Below are positions 25,774 to 34,994 of a DNA stretch of 64,000 nucleotides, in pieces. The notes beneath the pieces are model-generated. The model was not told the origin of the DNA. It ran no database searches and saw nothing but the letters and a program-made list of their open reading frames with translations. A program made the translations under genes and the position numbers. Source of the stretch: JAWHQP01 sp032586195 (GTDB lineage Bacteria; Pseudomonadota; Gammaproteobacteria; Enterobacterales; Pasteurellaceae); NCBI GenBank assembly GCA_032586195.1, contig JAWHQP010000009.1:1-64000 (forward strand), written 5' to 3'. Position 1 is the stretch's first letter; every line of letters begins with the position of its first letter.

Positions 25774-26313
25774 ATGGCGAAACTGCATGATTACTACAGA
25801 GATCAGGTAGTGAATGAATTGAAAGTAAAATTCAACTACGCATCTGTCATGCAAGTCCCACGAATCGAAAAGATTACCCTGAATATGGGTGTGGGTGAAG
25901 CATTGACCGACAAAAAACTGTTAGATAACGCGGTGGCGGATTTAACGGCAATCAGCGGTCAGAAACCTTTAATTACTAAAGCTCGTAAATCTGTTGCCGG
26001 CTTTAAGATCCGTCAGGGATATCCAATCGGTTGTAAAGTAACACTACGTGGTGAACGTATGTGGGAGTTCTTAGAACGTTTAATCACAATTGCGGTTCCA
26101 CGTATTCGTGACTTCCGTGGCTTAAGCCCGAAATCATTTGACGGACGTGGTAACTACAGCATGGGTGTGCGTGAGCAAATCATCTTCCCTGAAATCGACT
26201 ACGATAAAGTAGATCGTGTGCGTGGTTTGGATATTACTATCACAACTACGGCTAAGAGTGATGAAGAAGGTCAAGCACTTCTCGCTGCCTTTAACTTCCC
26301 ATTCCGTAAATAA
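25774..26313 (+). CDS. rplE: 50S ribosomal protein L5
   Basis: 179 residues, the E. coli length. Binds 5S rRNA with L18 and contacts P-site tRNA. KITLNMGVGEA and IFPEIDYDKVD are family motifs. In E. coli S8 represses the spc operon by binding near the start of this gene; the corresponding mRNA region (about 25757-25800) was not folded here. Confidence 0.98.
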   Translation: MAKLHDYYRDQVVNELKVKFNYASVMQVPRIEKITLNMGVGEALTDKKLLDNAVADLTAISGQKPLITKARKSVAGFKIRQGYPIGCKVTLRGERMWEFLERLITIAVPRIRDFRGLSPKSFDGRGNYSMGVREQIIFPEIDYDKVDRVRGLDITITTTAKSDEEGQALLAAFNFPFRK

Positions 26314-26324
26314 GGCAGGTTACA

Positions 26325-26630
26325 ATGGCTAAACAATCAATGAAAGCTCGCGATGTAAAACGCGTTAAATTGGCTGAAAAATTCTACACAAAACGTATTG
26401 AATTAAAACGAATCATTTCTGACGTGAATTCTTCTGACGAGGAACGCTGGGATGCGGTGTTGAAGTTACAGACTTTACCGCGTGATTCAAGCCCAAGCCG
26501 CCAACGTAATCGTTGCCGCCAAACCGGACGTCCTCACGGCGTTCTTCGTAAGTTTGGTTTAAGTCGTATTAAGGTGCGTGAAGCTGCGATGCGCGGTGAA
26601 ATTCCTGGCCTTAGAAAAGCAAGTTGGTAA
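26325..26630 (+). CDS. rpsN: 30S ribosomal protein S14 (zinc-free form)
   Basis: 101 residues, the long C-minus form of S14: the CXXC zinc ligands are absent and LPRDSSPSRQRNRC replaces them. It sits in the head of the small subunit. Located between rplE and rpsH as in E. coli. Confidence 0.97.
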   Translation: MAKQSMKARDVKRVKLAEKFYTKRIELKRIISDVNSSDEERWDAVLKLQTLPRDSSPSRQRNRCRQTGRPHGVLRKFGLSRIKVREAAMRGEIPGLRKASW

Positions 26631-26667
26631 TTAACCACTTTAATTTTGGAATCGGAGAAAAAATACA

Positions 26668-27060
26668 ATGAGTATGCAAGATCCAATCGCAGATATGTTG
26701 ACTCGTATTCGTAACGGTCAAGCTGCGAACAAAGTTGCTGTCAGTATGCCTTCATCCAAGCTAAAGGTGGCGATTGCCAATGTATTAGCTGAAGAAGGTT
26801 ACGTGGAGAGCGTAAAAGTTTTAGAAGGTGTTAAACCTGAATTGGAAATTACATTAAAATATTTCCAAGGTAAACCTGTTGTAGAAAGTATTCAACGCGT
26901 AAGCCGTCCCGGTCTTCGGATTTATAAACGTAAAGACGAATTACCAAAAGTGATGGGTGGCTTAGGTGTGGCGGTAATTTCTACATCTAAAGGCGTTATG
27001 ACTGATCGCAAAGCTCGTCAAGAGGGCTTAGGCGGTGAAGTTATCTGTTATGTAGCTTAA
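26668..27060 (+). CDS. rpsH: 30S ribosomal protein S8
   Basis: 130 residues. Binds the central domain of 16S rRNA and is the translational repressor of the spc operon in E. coli. MSMQDPIADMLTRIRNGQ and STSKGVMTDRKAR are typical. Confidence 0.98.
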   Translation: MSMQDPIADMLTRIRNGQAANKVAVSMPSSKLKVAIANVLAEEGYVESVKVLEGVKPELEITLKYFQGKPVVESIQRVSRPGLRIYKRKDELPKVMGGLGVAVISTSKGVMTDRKARQEGLGGEVICYVA

Positions 27061-27075
27061 GAGAGGTAGGAAAAT

Positions 27076-27609
27076 ATGTCTCGTGTCGCAAAAGCACCTG
27101 TTAGTATTCCTGCCGGCGTTGATGTGAAACTCAACGGGCAGCTGCTAACAGTGAAAGGTAAGAATGGCGAGTTATCTCGTATCGTTCATAACTCGGTTGA
27201 AGTTAAACAAGATAATAACGCTTTAACTTTCGCCCCGCGCGATGGTTCTGTTGATGCAAATGCACAAGCGGGTACTACGCGTGCATTAGTTAACGCAATG
27301 GTTATCGGTGTTACTGAAGGCTTCACTAAGAAGTTGCAATTAGTAGGTGTGGGTTATAGAGCACAGGTAAAAGGTAACGTAGTTTCTTTGAGCCTGGGAT
27401 TCTCTCACCCTGTAGAGCATACTTTACCGGCAGGTATTACTGCAGAATGTCCATCTCAAACTGAAATAGTGTTGAAAGGTGCCGACAAGCAATTAATTGG
27501 TCAAGTTGCAGCGGATATTCGTGCATATCGTCGCCCGGAACCTTATAAAGGCAAGGGTGTTCGTTACGCTGATGAAGTCGTTCGTACGAAAGAAGCGAAG
27601 AAAAAATAA
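27076..27609 (+). CDS. rplF: 50S ribosomal protein L6
   Basis: 177 residues, two tandem L6 domains; the C-terminal motif PEPYKGKGVRYADE is the family signature. It binds near the sarcin-ricin loop. Fifteen bp follow to rplR. Confidence 0.98.
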   Translation: MSRVAKAPVSIPAGVDVKLNGQLLTVKGKNGELSRIVHNSVEVKQDNNALTFAPRDGSVDANAQAGTTRALVNAMVIGVTEGFTKKLQLVGVGYRAQVKGNVVSLSLGFSHPVEHTLPAGITAECPSQTEIVLKGADKQLIGQVAADIRAYRRPEPYKGKGVRYADEVVRTKEAKKK

Positions 27610-27623
27610 TTAAAGGTAACACT

Positions 27624-27977
27624 ATGGATAAGAAATCAGCTCGTATCCGTCGTGCAGCTCGTGCGCGTCATATGATGAGAGAGCAAGGCGTGACCCGCTT
27701 AGTGGTTCACCGTACTCCGCGTCATATTTATGCACAAGTGATTGCACCAAACGGTTCAGAAGTGCTTGCCGCTGCTTCAACTGTTGAGAAAGTAATTAGT
27801 GAGCAAGTGAAATATACCGGAAATAAAGATGCTGCAGCAGTAGTTGGTAAAGTTGTTGCTGAGCGTGCGTTGGCGAAAGGCGTTAAGGATGTTGCTTTCG
27901 ACCGTTCCGGTTTTAAATATCATGGTCGTGTCCAATCTTTGGCGGACGCTGCCCGTGAAGCTGGTCTACAGTTCTAA
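27624..27977 (+). CDS. rplR: 50S ribosomal protein L18
   Basis: 117 residues, basic N-terminus (MDKKSARIRRAARARHMM). Binds 5S rRNA with L5 and L25. Standard position between rplF and rpsE. Confidence 0.98.
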   Translation: MDKKSARIRRAARARHMMREQGVTRLVVHRTPRHIYAQVIAPNGSEVLAAASTVEKVISEQVKYTGNKDAAAVVGKVVAERALAKGVKDVAFDRSGFKYHGRVQSLADAAREAGLQF

Positions 27978-27991
27978 TAGAGGTAATTGAG

Positions 27992-28492
27992 ATGTCAAAC
28001 ATCGAAAAACAAGCTGGTGAACTGCAAGAGAAGCTGATCGCGGTAAACCGTGTATCAAAAACTGTAAAAGGTGGTCGTATCATGAGTTTCACTGCTTTAA
28101 CAGTAGTGGGCGATGGTAATGGTCGCGTAGGTTTTGGTTATGGTAAAGCGCGCGAAGTTCCGGCAGCGATCCAAAAAGCGATGGAAAAAGCACGTCGCAA
28201 TATGATTAACGTAGCTTTAAACGAAGGTACATTACAACACCCTGTTAAAGGTGTTCATACCGGTTCTCGCGTGTTTATGCAGCCGGCCAGCGAAGGTACG
28301 GGTATCATCGCAGGTGGTGCAATGCGTGCCGTGTTGGAAGTTGCAGGTGTACGTAACGTTCTTTCTAAGGCATACGGTTCAACTAACCCTATTAACGTTG
28401 TTCGTGCAACTATTGATGCATTAGCAAATATGAAATCACCAGAAATGGTTGCCGCTAAACGCGGTAAAACCGTTGATGAAATTTTGGGGTAA
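27992..28492 (+). CDS. rpsE: 30S ribosomal protein S5
   Basis: 166 residues. The double-stranded RNA-binding N-terminal half is followed by an S5 fold. Contributes to decoding fidelity; GRIMSFTALTVVGDGNGRVG is the region where spectinomycin resistance and ribosomal ambiguity substitutions occur. Immediately precedes rpmD. Confidence 0.98.
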   Translation: MSNIEKQAGELQEKLIAVNRVSKTVKGGRIMSFTALTVVGDGNGRVGFGYGKAREVPAAIQKAMEKARRNMINVALNEGTLQHPVKGVHTGSRVFMQPASEGTGIIAGGAMRAVLEVAGVRNVLSKAYGSTNPINVVRATIDALANMKSPEMVAAKRGKTVDEILG

Positions 28493-28498
28493 TTGATA

Positions 28499-28678
28499 AT
28501 GGCTAAAACTATTAAAGTAACACAAATCCGTAGTTCTATTGGTCGTTTACCGAAACATAAAGCTACGTTGCGTGGTCTTGGTCTTCGCCATATGCATCAC
28601 ACCGTTGAGTTAATTGATACTCCGGCAGTACGCGGTATGATTAACCAAGTTTCATACATGGTTAAAGTGGAGGAGTAA
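28499..28678 (+). CDS. rpmD: 50S ribosomal protein L30
   Basis: 59 residues, the E. coli length. The ATG at 28499 gives MAKTIKVTQIRS; an in-frame TTG two codons upstream is not needed. Starts 7 bp after rpsE and ends just before rplO. Confidence 0.97.
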   Translation: MAKTIKVTQIRSSIGRLPKHKATLRGLGLRHMHHTVELIDTPAVRGMINQVSYMVKVEE

Positions 28679-28682
28679 GAGA

Positions 28683-29117
28683 ATGCGTTTAAATACTCTA
28701 TCTCCGGCTGAAGGTGCAAAGCATAGTGCTAAGCGTCTTGGTCGTGGTATTGGTTCAGGTTTAGGCAAGACTGGCGGCCGTGGTCACAAAGGTCAGAAAG
28801 CTCGTACGGGCGGCGGTGTTCGTCGCGGTTTCGAGGGTGGTCAGATGCCTTTATACCGTCGTTTACCTAAATTTGGTTTTACTTCAATGAAAGCTGCGGT
28901 AACAGCAGAAGTTCGTTTAAATGAATTAACTAAAGTTGAAGGTAATGTAGTCACTTTGGATACATTAAAAGCAGCTAATGTAATTACCAAAGATATTCAA
29001 TTCGCCAAGGTTATTTTAGCGGGCGAAGTGAAAGCAGCGGTAACTGTACGTGGTTTGCGTGTAACTAAAGGTGCTAAAGCAGCGATTGAAGCTGCCGGCG
29101 GTTCAGTTGAGGAATAA
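28683..29117 (+). CDS. rplO: 50S ribosomal protein L15
   Basis: 144 residues, Gly/Arg-rich N-terminal extension (SGLGKTGGRGHKGQKAR) that penetrates the 23S rRNA, followed by a globular domain. Directly upstream of secY. Confidence 0.98.
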   Translation: MRLNTLSPAEGAKHSAKRLGRGIGSGLGKTGGRGHKGQKARTGGGVRRGFEGGQMPLYRRLPKFGFTSMKAAVTAEVRLNELTKVEGNVVTLDTLKAANVITKDIQFAKVILAGEVKAAVTVRGLRVTKGAKAAIEAAGGSVEE

Positions 29118-29124
29118 TTAACAA

Positions 29125-30450
29125 ATGGCTAAGCAACCAGGCTATCAAAATAGAAGTACCCAGAGCGGCAGCAGTGAACTAAAAAGTCGGTTACTTTTTG
29201 TATTAGGTGCTCTTATAGTTTTCCGTATCGGGTCTTTCATTCCGGTTCCTGGTATTGATGCGGCTGTGTTAGCTCAATTGATCGAACAACAAAAGGGCAC
29301 CATCATTGATATGTTTAACATGTTTTCTGGTGGTGCATTAAGCCGAGCATCTATTTTTGCACTGGGTATTATGCCGTATATCTCGGCGTCCATTATTATT
29401 CAGCTGCTTGCTTCGGTTTATCCTGCTCTGAATGAATTAAAGAAAGAAGGTGAGGCGGGTCGTCGTAAAATTAGCAAATATACACGTTATGCGACTTTAG
29501 GTCTTGCTACTTTACAAGCGATTGGTATTTCAACCGGTTTGCCGAATATGTTACCTGGCTTAGTGCCTAACTTAGGTTTCGGTTTCTATTTTACTGCGGT
29601 AGTCAGCCTTGTTACGGGGACTATGTTCCTTATGTGGCTTGGCGAGCAAATTACCGAACGCGGTATCGGTAACGGTATTTCTTTAATTATCTTCGCAGGT
29701 ATTGTTGCCGGTCTTCCGGCCGCTATAGGTCAGACTATTGAGCAAGCTCGTCAGGGGCAAATGCATCTTTTAGTTCTCTTATTGATCGCCGTAGTTGTTT
29801 TTGCAGTAACTTACTTTGTCGTGTTCGTAGAGCGTGGACAAAGAAGAATTAAAGTTGAATATGCTAAGCGTCAGCAGGGCCGTCAAATTTTAGGCGGACA
29901 TTCATCTCATTTGCCATTAAAAGTAAATATGGCAGGCGTTATCCCGGCAATCTTTGCGTCAAGTATCATCTTGTTTCCGGCAACGATTGCACAGTGGTTT
30001 GGTGAAGGTTCAAGCCTAGAGTGGTTAACTGATCTGTCAATGTTATTACATCCGGGGCAGCCACTGTATTTGATTGTATATGCCATTGCAATTATCTTCT
30101 TTAGTTTTTTCTATTCCGCGATGCAATATAATCCTCGTGACACAGCGGATAATTTGAAAAAGTCCGGAGCATTCATACCCGGCATTAGACCAGGTGAACA
30201 AACATCACGTTATATTGATAAGATTATGACCCGTCTGACCTTAATCGGCGGTTTATATATCACATTTGTGTGTTTAGTTCCTTACATTATGATGTCAGCT
30301 TGGAATGTACAATTCTATTTTGGTGGTACTTCCTTGTTAATTGTCGTAGTGGTAATTATGGATTTCATCGTTCAGATTCAAAGTCACTTAATGTCGACAA
30401 AATATGAATCTGCGCTGAAAAAAGCAAACCTAAAAGGTTTTGGACAGTAA
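29125..30450 (+). CDS. secY: Protein translocase subunit SecY
   Basis: 441 residues, ten membrane segments, the central channel of the Sec translocon with SecE and SecG. FRIGSFIPVPGIDA at TM1/plug and GNGISLIIFAGIV are family signatures. Position after rplO and before rpmJ is conserved. Confidence 0.97.
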   Translation: MAKQPGYQNRSTQSGSSELKSRLLFVLGALIVFRIGSFIPVPGIDAAVLAQLIEQQKGTIIDMFNMFSGGALSRASIFALGIMPYISASIIIQLLASVYPALNELKKEGEAGRRKISKYTRYATLGLATLQAIGISTGLPNMLPGLVPNLGFGFYFTAVVSLVTGTMFLMWLGEQITERGIGNGISLIIFAGIVAGLPAAIGQTIEQARQGQMHLLVLLLIAVVVFAVTYFVVFVERGQRRIKVEYAKRQQGRQILGGHSSHLPLKVNMAGVIPAIFASSIILFPATIAQWFGEGSSLEWLTDLSMLLHPGQPLYLIVYAIAIIFFSFFYSAMQYNPRDTADNLKKSGAFIPGIRPGEQTSRYIDKIMTRLTLIGGLYITFVCLVPYIMMSAWNVQFYFGGTSLLIVVVVIMDFIVQIQSHLMSTKYESALKKANLKGFGQ

Positions 30451-30480
30451 TTTTGTCCTATAAATGAAAAGGGATAAGCA

Positions 30481-30594
30481 ATGAAAGTTCGTGCTTCCGT
30501 AAAGAGAATCTGTCGTAACTGTAAAATTGTTAAACGTGAAGGTGTTGTTCGTGTACTTTGCAGCGACCCTAAACATAAACAACGTCAAGGTTAA
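30481..30594 (+). CDS. rpmJ: 50S ribosomal protein L36 (zinc-binding form)
   Basis: 37 residues, too short for most ORF cut-offs. The zinc ligands C11, C14, C27 and H32 are all present (CRNC ... LCSDPKH), so this is the C-plus form. One residue shorter than E. coli L36. Start preceded by AAGGG. It ends the spc operon, just before the alpha-operon leader. Confidence 0.97.
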   Translation: MKVRASVKRICRNCKIVKREGVVRVLCSDPKHKQRQG

Positions 30595-30607
30595 TTGACA
30601 TTTTTTC

Positions 30608-30636
30608 TTGCAAAGAACCAGTTGAGCAGATATACT
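30608..30636 (+). promoter_or_regulatory. Candidate promoter for the alpha operon
   Basis: TTGCAA (30608-30613), a 17-bp spacer and TATACT (30631-30636), about 100 bp before rpsM. The -10 overlaps the right half of the hairpin at 30621-30643, so one or the other may be the functional element. Confidence 0.4.
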
Positions 30637-30643
30637 GCTCAAC
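30621..30643 (+). terminator. Hairpin between rpmJ and the alpha leader
   Basis: GTTGAGCAG-ATATA-CTGCTCAAC is a perfect 9-bp stem with a 5-nt loop. Only a short, mixed T-rich tail follows, so it may be a weak or partial terminator between spc and alpha operons. Confidence 0.5.
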
Positions 30644-30649
30644 TCATTT

Positions 30650-30755
30650 ATGTCCTTGATGTACTGTTTGAGTATCCTGAAAACGGGCTTTTCAAGATCA
30701 GTATGTCAAATCAATTAAAAAACAATAGGAGTGCATAGTGGCCCGTATTGCAGGC
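30650..30755 (+). promoter_or_regulatory. Alpha-operon leader (S4-binding pseudoknot, Alpha_RBS)
   Basis: The sequence from CCTTGATG through GTTTGAGTATCCTGAAAAC, GGGCTTTTCA and AGGAGTGCATAGTGGCCCG closely follows the E. coli alpha mRNA leader. There S4 stabilises a pseudoknot that traps the 30S subunit at the GTG start of rpsM, repressing S13, S11, S4 and L17. Pairing was judged by eye and by similarity, not computed. Confidence 0.8.
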
Positions 30756-31094
30756 ATTAACATTCCTGATCAAAAACACACTGTAATCGCTTTAACAGCA
30801 ATTTACGGTATCGGTAAAACTCGTGCTAAAGCAATTTGTGCGGCTACGGGTATTGCTGAAGATGTAAAGATCAGAGAATTGTCTGAAGAGCAGATTGATA
30901 AACTGCGTGACGAAGTTGGTAAATTTACCGTTGAAGGTGATTTACGCCGTGAAGTAACACTTAACATCAAACGTTTATTAGACTTAGGGTGTTATCGTGG
31001 TTTACGCCATCGTCGTAACTTACCGGTACGTGGTCAACGTACTAAAACTAATGCGCGTACCCGCAAGGGTCCTCGTAAGCCGATCAAAAAATAG
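30738..31094 (+). CDS. rpsM: 30S ribosomal protein S13
   Basis: 118 residues with a GTG start, as in E. coli, within the S4-controlled leader (AGGAGTGCATA before it). Contacts P-site tRNA and the large subunit bridge B1. ARIAGINIPDQKHTVIAL at the start and the basic tail RKGPRKPIKK are typical. Confidence 0.98.
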   Translation: MARIAGINIPDQKHTVIALTAIYGIGKTRAKAICAATGIAEDVKIRELSEEQIDKLRDEVGKFTVEGDLRREVTLNIKRLLDLGCYRGLRHRRNLPVRGQRTKTNARTRKGPRKPIKK

Positions 31095-31110
31095 TCGGGG
31101 TAAATATTAA

Positions 31111-31500
31111 ATGGCTAAAACACCAGTTCGTGCACGTAAACGTGTAAAAAAACAAGTCGTAGATGGCGTAGCTCATATTCACGCATCTTTCAATAACACA
31201 ATCGTGACTATTACTGACCGTCAAGGTAATGCTCTGGCGTGGGCAACCGCTGGTGGTTCAGGTTTCCGTGGTTCTCGTAAGTCAACACCATTTGCCGCAC
31301 AGGTTGCTGCAGAACGTTGTGCCGAAGTTGTTAAAGAATTCGGTTTAAAGAACTTGGAAGTTATGGTTAAAGGTCCGGGTCCGGGTCGTGAATCAACAAT
31401 CCGTGCTTTAAATGCAGCAGGTTTCCGTATCACGAATATTACTGATGTGACTCCGATTCCTCATAACGGTTGTCGTCCACCGAAAAAACGTCGCGTTTAA
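31111..31500 (+). CDS. rpsK: 30S ribosomal protein S11
   Basis: 129 residues; forms part of the platform near the E-site and the mRNA exit. KGPGPGRESTIRALN is the signature, and the end (GCRPPKKRRV) is typical. Seventeen bp after rpsM. Confidence 0.98.
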   Translation: MAKTPVRARKRVKKQVVDGVAHIHASFNNTIVTITDRQGNALAWATAGGSGFRGSRKSTPFAAQVAAERCAEVVKEFGLKNLEVMVKGPGPGRESTIRALNAAGFRITNITDVTPIPHNGCRPPKKRRV

Positions 31501-31529
31501 TTTGGCGTTAGGATAATTGGAGAAAGAAA

Positions 31530-32150
31530 ATGGCAAGATATTTGGGTCCAAAACTCAAGCTAAGCCGTCGTGAAGGCACAGATTTATTCCTTAAATCTGG
31601 CGTGCGCGCTATTGATTCAAAATGTAAAATTGATACGGCACCTGGTCAACACGGTGCGCGTAAACCGCGTTTATCTGACTATGGTAGTCAATTACGCGAG
31701 AAACAAAAAGTTCGTCGTATCTACGGTATTTTAGAACGTCAATTCCGTAACTACTACAAAGAAGCAAACCGTTTAAAAGGTAATACCGGGGAAAACTTAC
31801 TGGTATTATTGGAAGGTCGATTGGATAACGTTGTTTATCGCATGGGCTTTGCTGCAACTCGTGCTGAAGCTCGCCAGTTGGTGAGTCACAAAGCGATTGT
31901 TGTAAATGGTCGTGTTGTGAATATTCCATCTTTCCAAGTTTCAGTTGATGATGTTGTTGCTGTTCGTGAAAAATCTAAAAAACAAGCACGTATTAAAGCG
32001 TCATTGGAATTAGCAGAACAAAGAGAAAAACCAACATGGTTGGAAGTTGATGCTGCTAAAATGGAAGGTGTTTTCAAACGTGTTCCTGAACGTTCTGATT
32101 TATCAGCAGACATTAATGAACATCTGATCGTTGAGCTTTATTCTAAATAA
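31530..32150 (+). CDS. rpsD: 30S ribosomal protein S4
   Basis: 206 residues; primary 16S rRNA binder, fidelity protein, and translational repressor of the alpha operon through the leader at 30650-30755. The S4 RNA-binding domain (about 94-155, EGRLDNVVYRMGFA) is clear. Confidence 0.98.
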   Translation: MARYLGPKLKLSRREGTDLFLKSGVRAIDSKCKIDTAPGQHGARKPRLSDYGSQLREKQKVRRIYGILERQFRNYYKEANRLKGNTGENLLVLLEGRLDNVVYRMGFAATRAEARQLVSHKAIVVNGRVVNIPSFQVSVDDVVAVREKSKKQARIKASLELAEQREKPTWLEVDAAKMEGVFKRVPERSDLSADINEHLIVELYSK

Positions 32151-32182
32151 TAGTTAAGGCTTAGTAGCAAAGAGAGGATAAA

Positions 32183-33172
32183 ATGCAGGGTTCTGTTACA
32201 GAATTTTTAAAGCCACACTTGGTTGATATTGAACAGATCAGTTCAACTCATGCTAAAGTGATTTTAGAACCGTTAGAGCGTGGTTTCGGTCATACTCTAG
32301 GTAATGCATTACGTCGTATTCTTCTATCTTCAATGCCCGGCTGTGCTGTCACTGAAGTGGAAATTGATGGCGTTTTGCACGAATACAGTAGTAAAGAAGG
32401 CGTTCAGGAAGATATTCTTGAAGTGCTTCTTAACTTAAAAGGCCTAGCGGTTAAAGTTCAGAATAAAGACGAAGTTTTTCTGACATTAAATAAATCTGGA
32501 ATTGGCCCTGTTGTTGCAGCTGACATCATTCATGACGGTGATGTTGAAATCGTTAATCCTGAGCATGTAATTTGCCACTTAACAGACGAAAACGCATCTA
32601 TTAATATGCGTATTCGTGTACAACGTGGTCGCGGTTATGTTCCGGCATCAGCGCGTGCCCATGCTCAAGATGAAGACAGACCGATTGGTCGCTTATTGGT
32701 AGATGCTTGTTATAGTCCAGTAGATCGTATTGCTTACAATGTGGAAGCAGCGCGTGTCGAACAACGTACAGACTTGGATAAATTAGTTATTGAGTTGGAA
32801 ACTAACGGCACTATTGATCCAGAAGAAGCGATTCGTCGTGCGGCAACAATTTTAGCAGAGCAACTAGATGCATTTGTTGATTTGCGTGATGTTCGTCAAC
32901 CTGAAGTTAAAGAAGAGAAACCAGAATTCGATCCGATTCTGTTACGTCCTGTTGATGACTTAGAGTTGACAGTTCGTTCTGCTAACTGTTTGAAAGCAGA
33001 AACAATTCATTATATCGGTGATTTAGTACAGCGTACTGAAGTTGAGTTATTGAAAACACCTAATCTTGGTAAGAAATCTCTTACGGAGATCAAAGATGTG
33101 CTCGCTTCACGCGGCTTATCATTAGGTATGCGCCTTGAAAATTGGCCACCAGCAAGTATTGCTGAAGATTAA
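32183..33172 (+). CDS. rpoA: RNA polymerase alpha subunit
   Basis: 329 residues, as in E. coli. N-terminal assembly domain (about 1-235, RGFGHTLGNALRRILLSS) and C-terminal domain (about 250-329) with the DNA-binding and activator-contact region RSANCLKAETIHYIGDL and NLGKKSLTEIKDVL. The alpha-CTD is what CRP and FNR contact at promoters such as those found elsewhere in the window. Confidence 0.99.
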   Translation: MQGSVTEFLKPHLVDIEQISSTHAKVILEPLERGFGHTLGNALRRILLSSMPGCAVTEVEIDGVLHEYSSKEGVQEDILEVLLNLKGLAVKVQNKDEVFLTLNKSGIGPVVAADIIHDGDVEIVNPEHVICHLTDENASINMRIRVQRGRGYVPASARAHAQDEDRPIGRLLVDACYSPVDRIAYNVEAARVEQRTDLDKLVIELETNGTIDPEEAIRRAATILAEQLDAFVDLRDVRQPEVKEEKPEFDPILLRPVDDLELTVRSANCLKAETIHYIGDLVQRTEVELLKTPNLGKKSLTEIKDVLASRGLSLGMRLENWPPASIAED

Positions 33173-33214
33173 TTGTGGTCATTAGGTTAAGATTTTTCTG
33201 AGAAGGATAAGATC

Positions 33215-33598
33215 ATGCGCCATCGTAAGAGTGGTCGTCAACTAAACCGTAATAGCAGCCATCGCCAAGCGATGTTCCGTAATATGGCAAGTTCTTTAGT
33301 GAGTCATGAAATCATCAAGACTACATTGCCGAAAGCGAAAGAATTACGTCGTGTAGTTGAACCGTTAATTACATTAGCAAAAGAAGATAGCGTTGCAAAC
33401 CGTCGTTTAGCATTCGCTCGTACCCGCAACATTGAAACCGTTGCTAAATTATTTAATGAATTAGGTCCACGCTTCGCACAACGTGCAGGCGGATACACCC
33501 GTATCCTAAAATGTGGTTTCCGTGCAGGTGACAATGCTCCAATGGCATACATTGAGTTAGTGGATCGCCCGGAAGTTGCAGAAGCGGCTGCGGAATAA
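33215..33598 (+). CDS. rplQ: 50S ribosomal protein L17
   Basis: 127 residues; last gene of the alpha operon. MRHRKSGRQLNRNSSHR is the family N-terminus. Followed within 20 bp by a strong terminator. Confidence 0.98.
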   Translation: MRHRKSGRQLNRNSSHRQAMFRNMASSLVSHEIIKTTLPKAKELRRVVEPLITLAKEDSVANRRLAFARTRNIETVAKLFNELGPRFAQRAGGYTRILKCGFRAGDNAPMAYIELVDRPEVAEAAAE

Positions 33599-33616
33599 TT
33601 CTAAAGATTATGGCTA

Positions 33617-33641
33617 AAACCCGAGGTGACTCGGGTTTTTA
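33617..33641 (+). terminator. Intrinsic terminator of the alpha operon
   Basis: AACCCGAG-GTGA-CTCGGGTT followed by a T-run, directly after rplQ. A textbook terminator with a GNRA-type loop. Confidence 0.93.
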
Positions 33642-33776
33642 TTTGTTTAAAAGTTACCAAATTCGATTAACATTTTCAAAACTCTCAATTTCAGCACCGC
33701 ACTTTTATCCGTTCATTATTTTTTCATTATGCGATTTTTGTTAAAATAGCCCGCCATTGCATACTGAGGAACAAAA

Positions 33777-34994
33777 ATGAAACAACGTGTATCACTCATA
33801 TTGGCGGTTGTCCTGATAGGAATTGCCGCGGGGCTGGGTGCTGCTTTTCTTTCCTGGTTCATCCATATCATTGAATATTTTTCTTTCGGTCACAGTGAAA
33901 GTGAATTCCGCATCGTTACCGATCATACAACACCTGAACGCCGATTTATCACTATGATGATTGGTGGCGTTATTGTGGCTGTTGGTTGGTGGTTATTACA
34001 GACTCAAGGTCGGCCTGTAGTTGGCATTAATGCCGCAATTAAAGCGGAAACGCCATCCCAAAAACGTCCACCGTTTTTTGAAAATATGATGCACGCTCTG
34101 CTGCAAATCGTTGCGGTTGGCTTTGGGGCTCCCGTCGGTCGCGAAGTCGCGCCGCGTGAGTTAGGCACATTATTTGCCGGTCGTATTGCGGATAAGTTTG
34201 CTTTTGATCCTGAAACTCGCCGTGCGTTGGTCGCCTGCGGGGCGGCGGCAGGTTTGGCCGGCGTGTATAATGTCCCTTTTGCCGGAGCTATTTTTGCTTT
34301 GGAAATTTTGCTCGGTTCGTTTTCTGTTCGCTATGCCGCTATTTCTTTCACTATTTCAGCTATCGCCGTATTAGTGGCTCATATCGAAATTTCCACCGAA
34401 ACCTTTTATCAGGTAGGTCAGATTAGTGATAGCTGGCAGCTGAGTTTATGGGCCTTATTGGTTGGTCTTTTAGTCGGTTATCCTGCCGCTTATTTTCGCA
34501 AAATAGTAAAAAAGGTAGAAGCGGAACGCTGCAAAAAACAACAGGTTCTGTGGGCAATGCCACTAGCTTTCCTTGTAACGGCAATCGTTGCTGTCTGGTT
34601 GCCGGAAGTATTGGGAAATGGACGTTCTGTCGCACAGACCGCCTATTGGGGAACCAGCCTTGCGATTTGTTTCGGTTTATTGGTGGCAAAAACGGTTACT
34701 GTATTAATTACCTTACGTAGCGGCGTTTATGGTGGCACACTAACCCCGGGATTAGCCATAGGAGCTATTTTAGGGCTGTTTATTGGCCTAGTCACCCAGC
34801 TTATCGTACCGGAAACAAATTTACTTACCGCGGCACTGGCCGGGTCAGTGGGATTTCTGGCGGTATCTATGGACGCTCCGTTTACCGCGTTCGCATTAAC
34901 GGTAGGCTTTACCGGTCAGGGTTTTGATAGTTATTTGCCGCTTTCTCTTGCTGTAGGGGCGGCATTTGTTACGGCATCATTGGTAAAGAAATGA
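33777..34994 (+). CDS. ClC-family chloride channel/transporter
   Basis: 405 residues with the ClC fold (about 10-12 membrane segments). The anion-pathway motifs are partly degenerate: GREVAPRE stands for the usual GKEGP and keeps the gating Glu, and GVYGGTLTPGLAIGA stands for the GxFxP region, while the first motif (VVGINAAIKAE) lacks the usual GSGIP Ser. It may act as an anion channel or exchanger. AGGAA precedes the ATG, with TAAAAT as likely -10 upstream. Ends with an ATGA overlap on a small membrane ORF. Confidence 0.87.
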   Translation: MKQRVSLILAVVLIGIAAGLGAAFLSWFIHIIEYFSFGHSESEFRIVTDHTTPERRFITMMIGGVIVAVGWWLLQTQGRPVVGINAAIKAETPSQKRPPFFENMMHALLQIVAVGFGAPVGREVAPRELGTLFAGRIADKFAFDPETRRALVACGAAAGLAGVYNVPFAGAIFALEILLGSFSVRYAAISFTISAIAVLVAHIEISTETFYQVGQISDSWQLSLWALLVGLLVGYPAAYFRKIVKKVEAERCKKQQVLWAMPLAFLVTAIVAVWLPEVLGNGRSVAQTAYWGTSLAICFGLLVAKTVTVLITLRSGVYGGTLTPGLAIGAILGLFIGLVTQLIVPETNLLTAALAGSVGFLAVSMDAPFTAFALTVGFTGQGFDSYLPLSLAVGAAFVTASLVKK

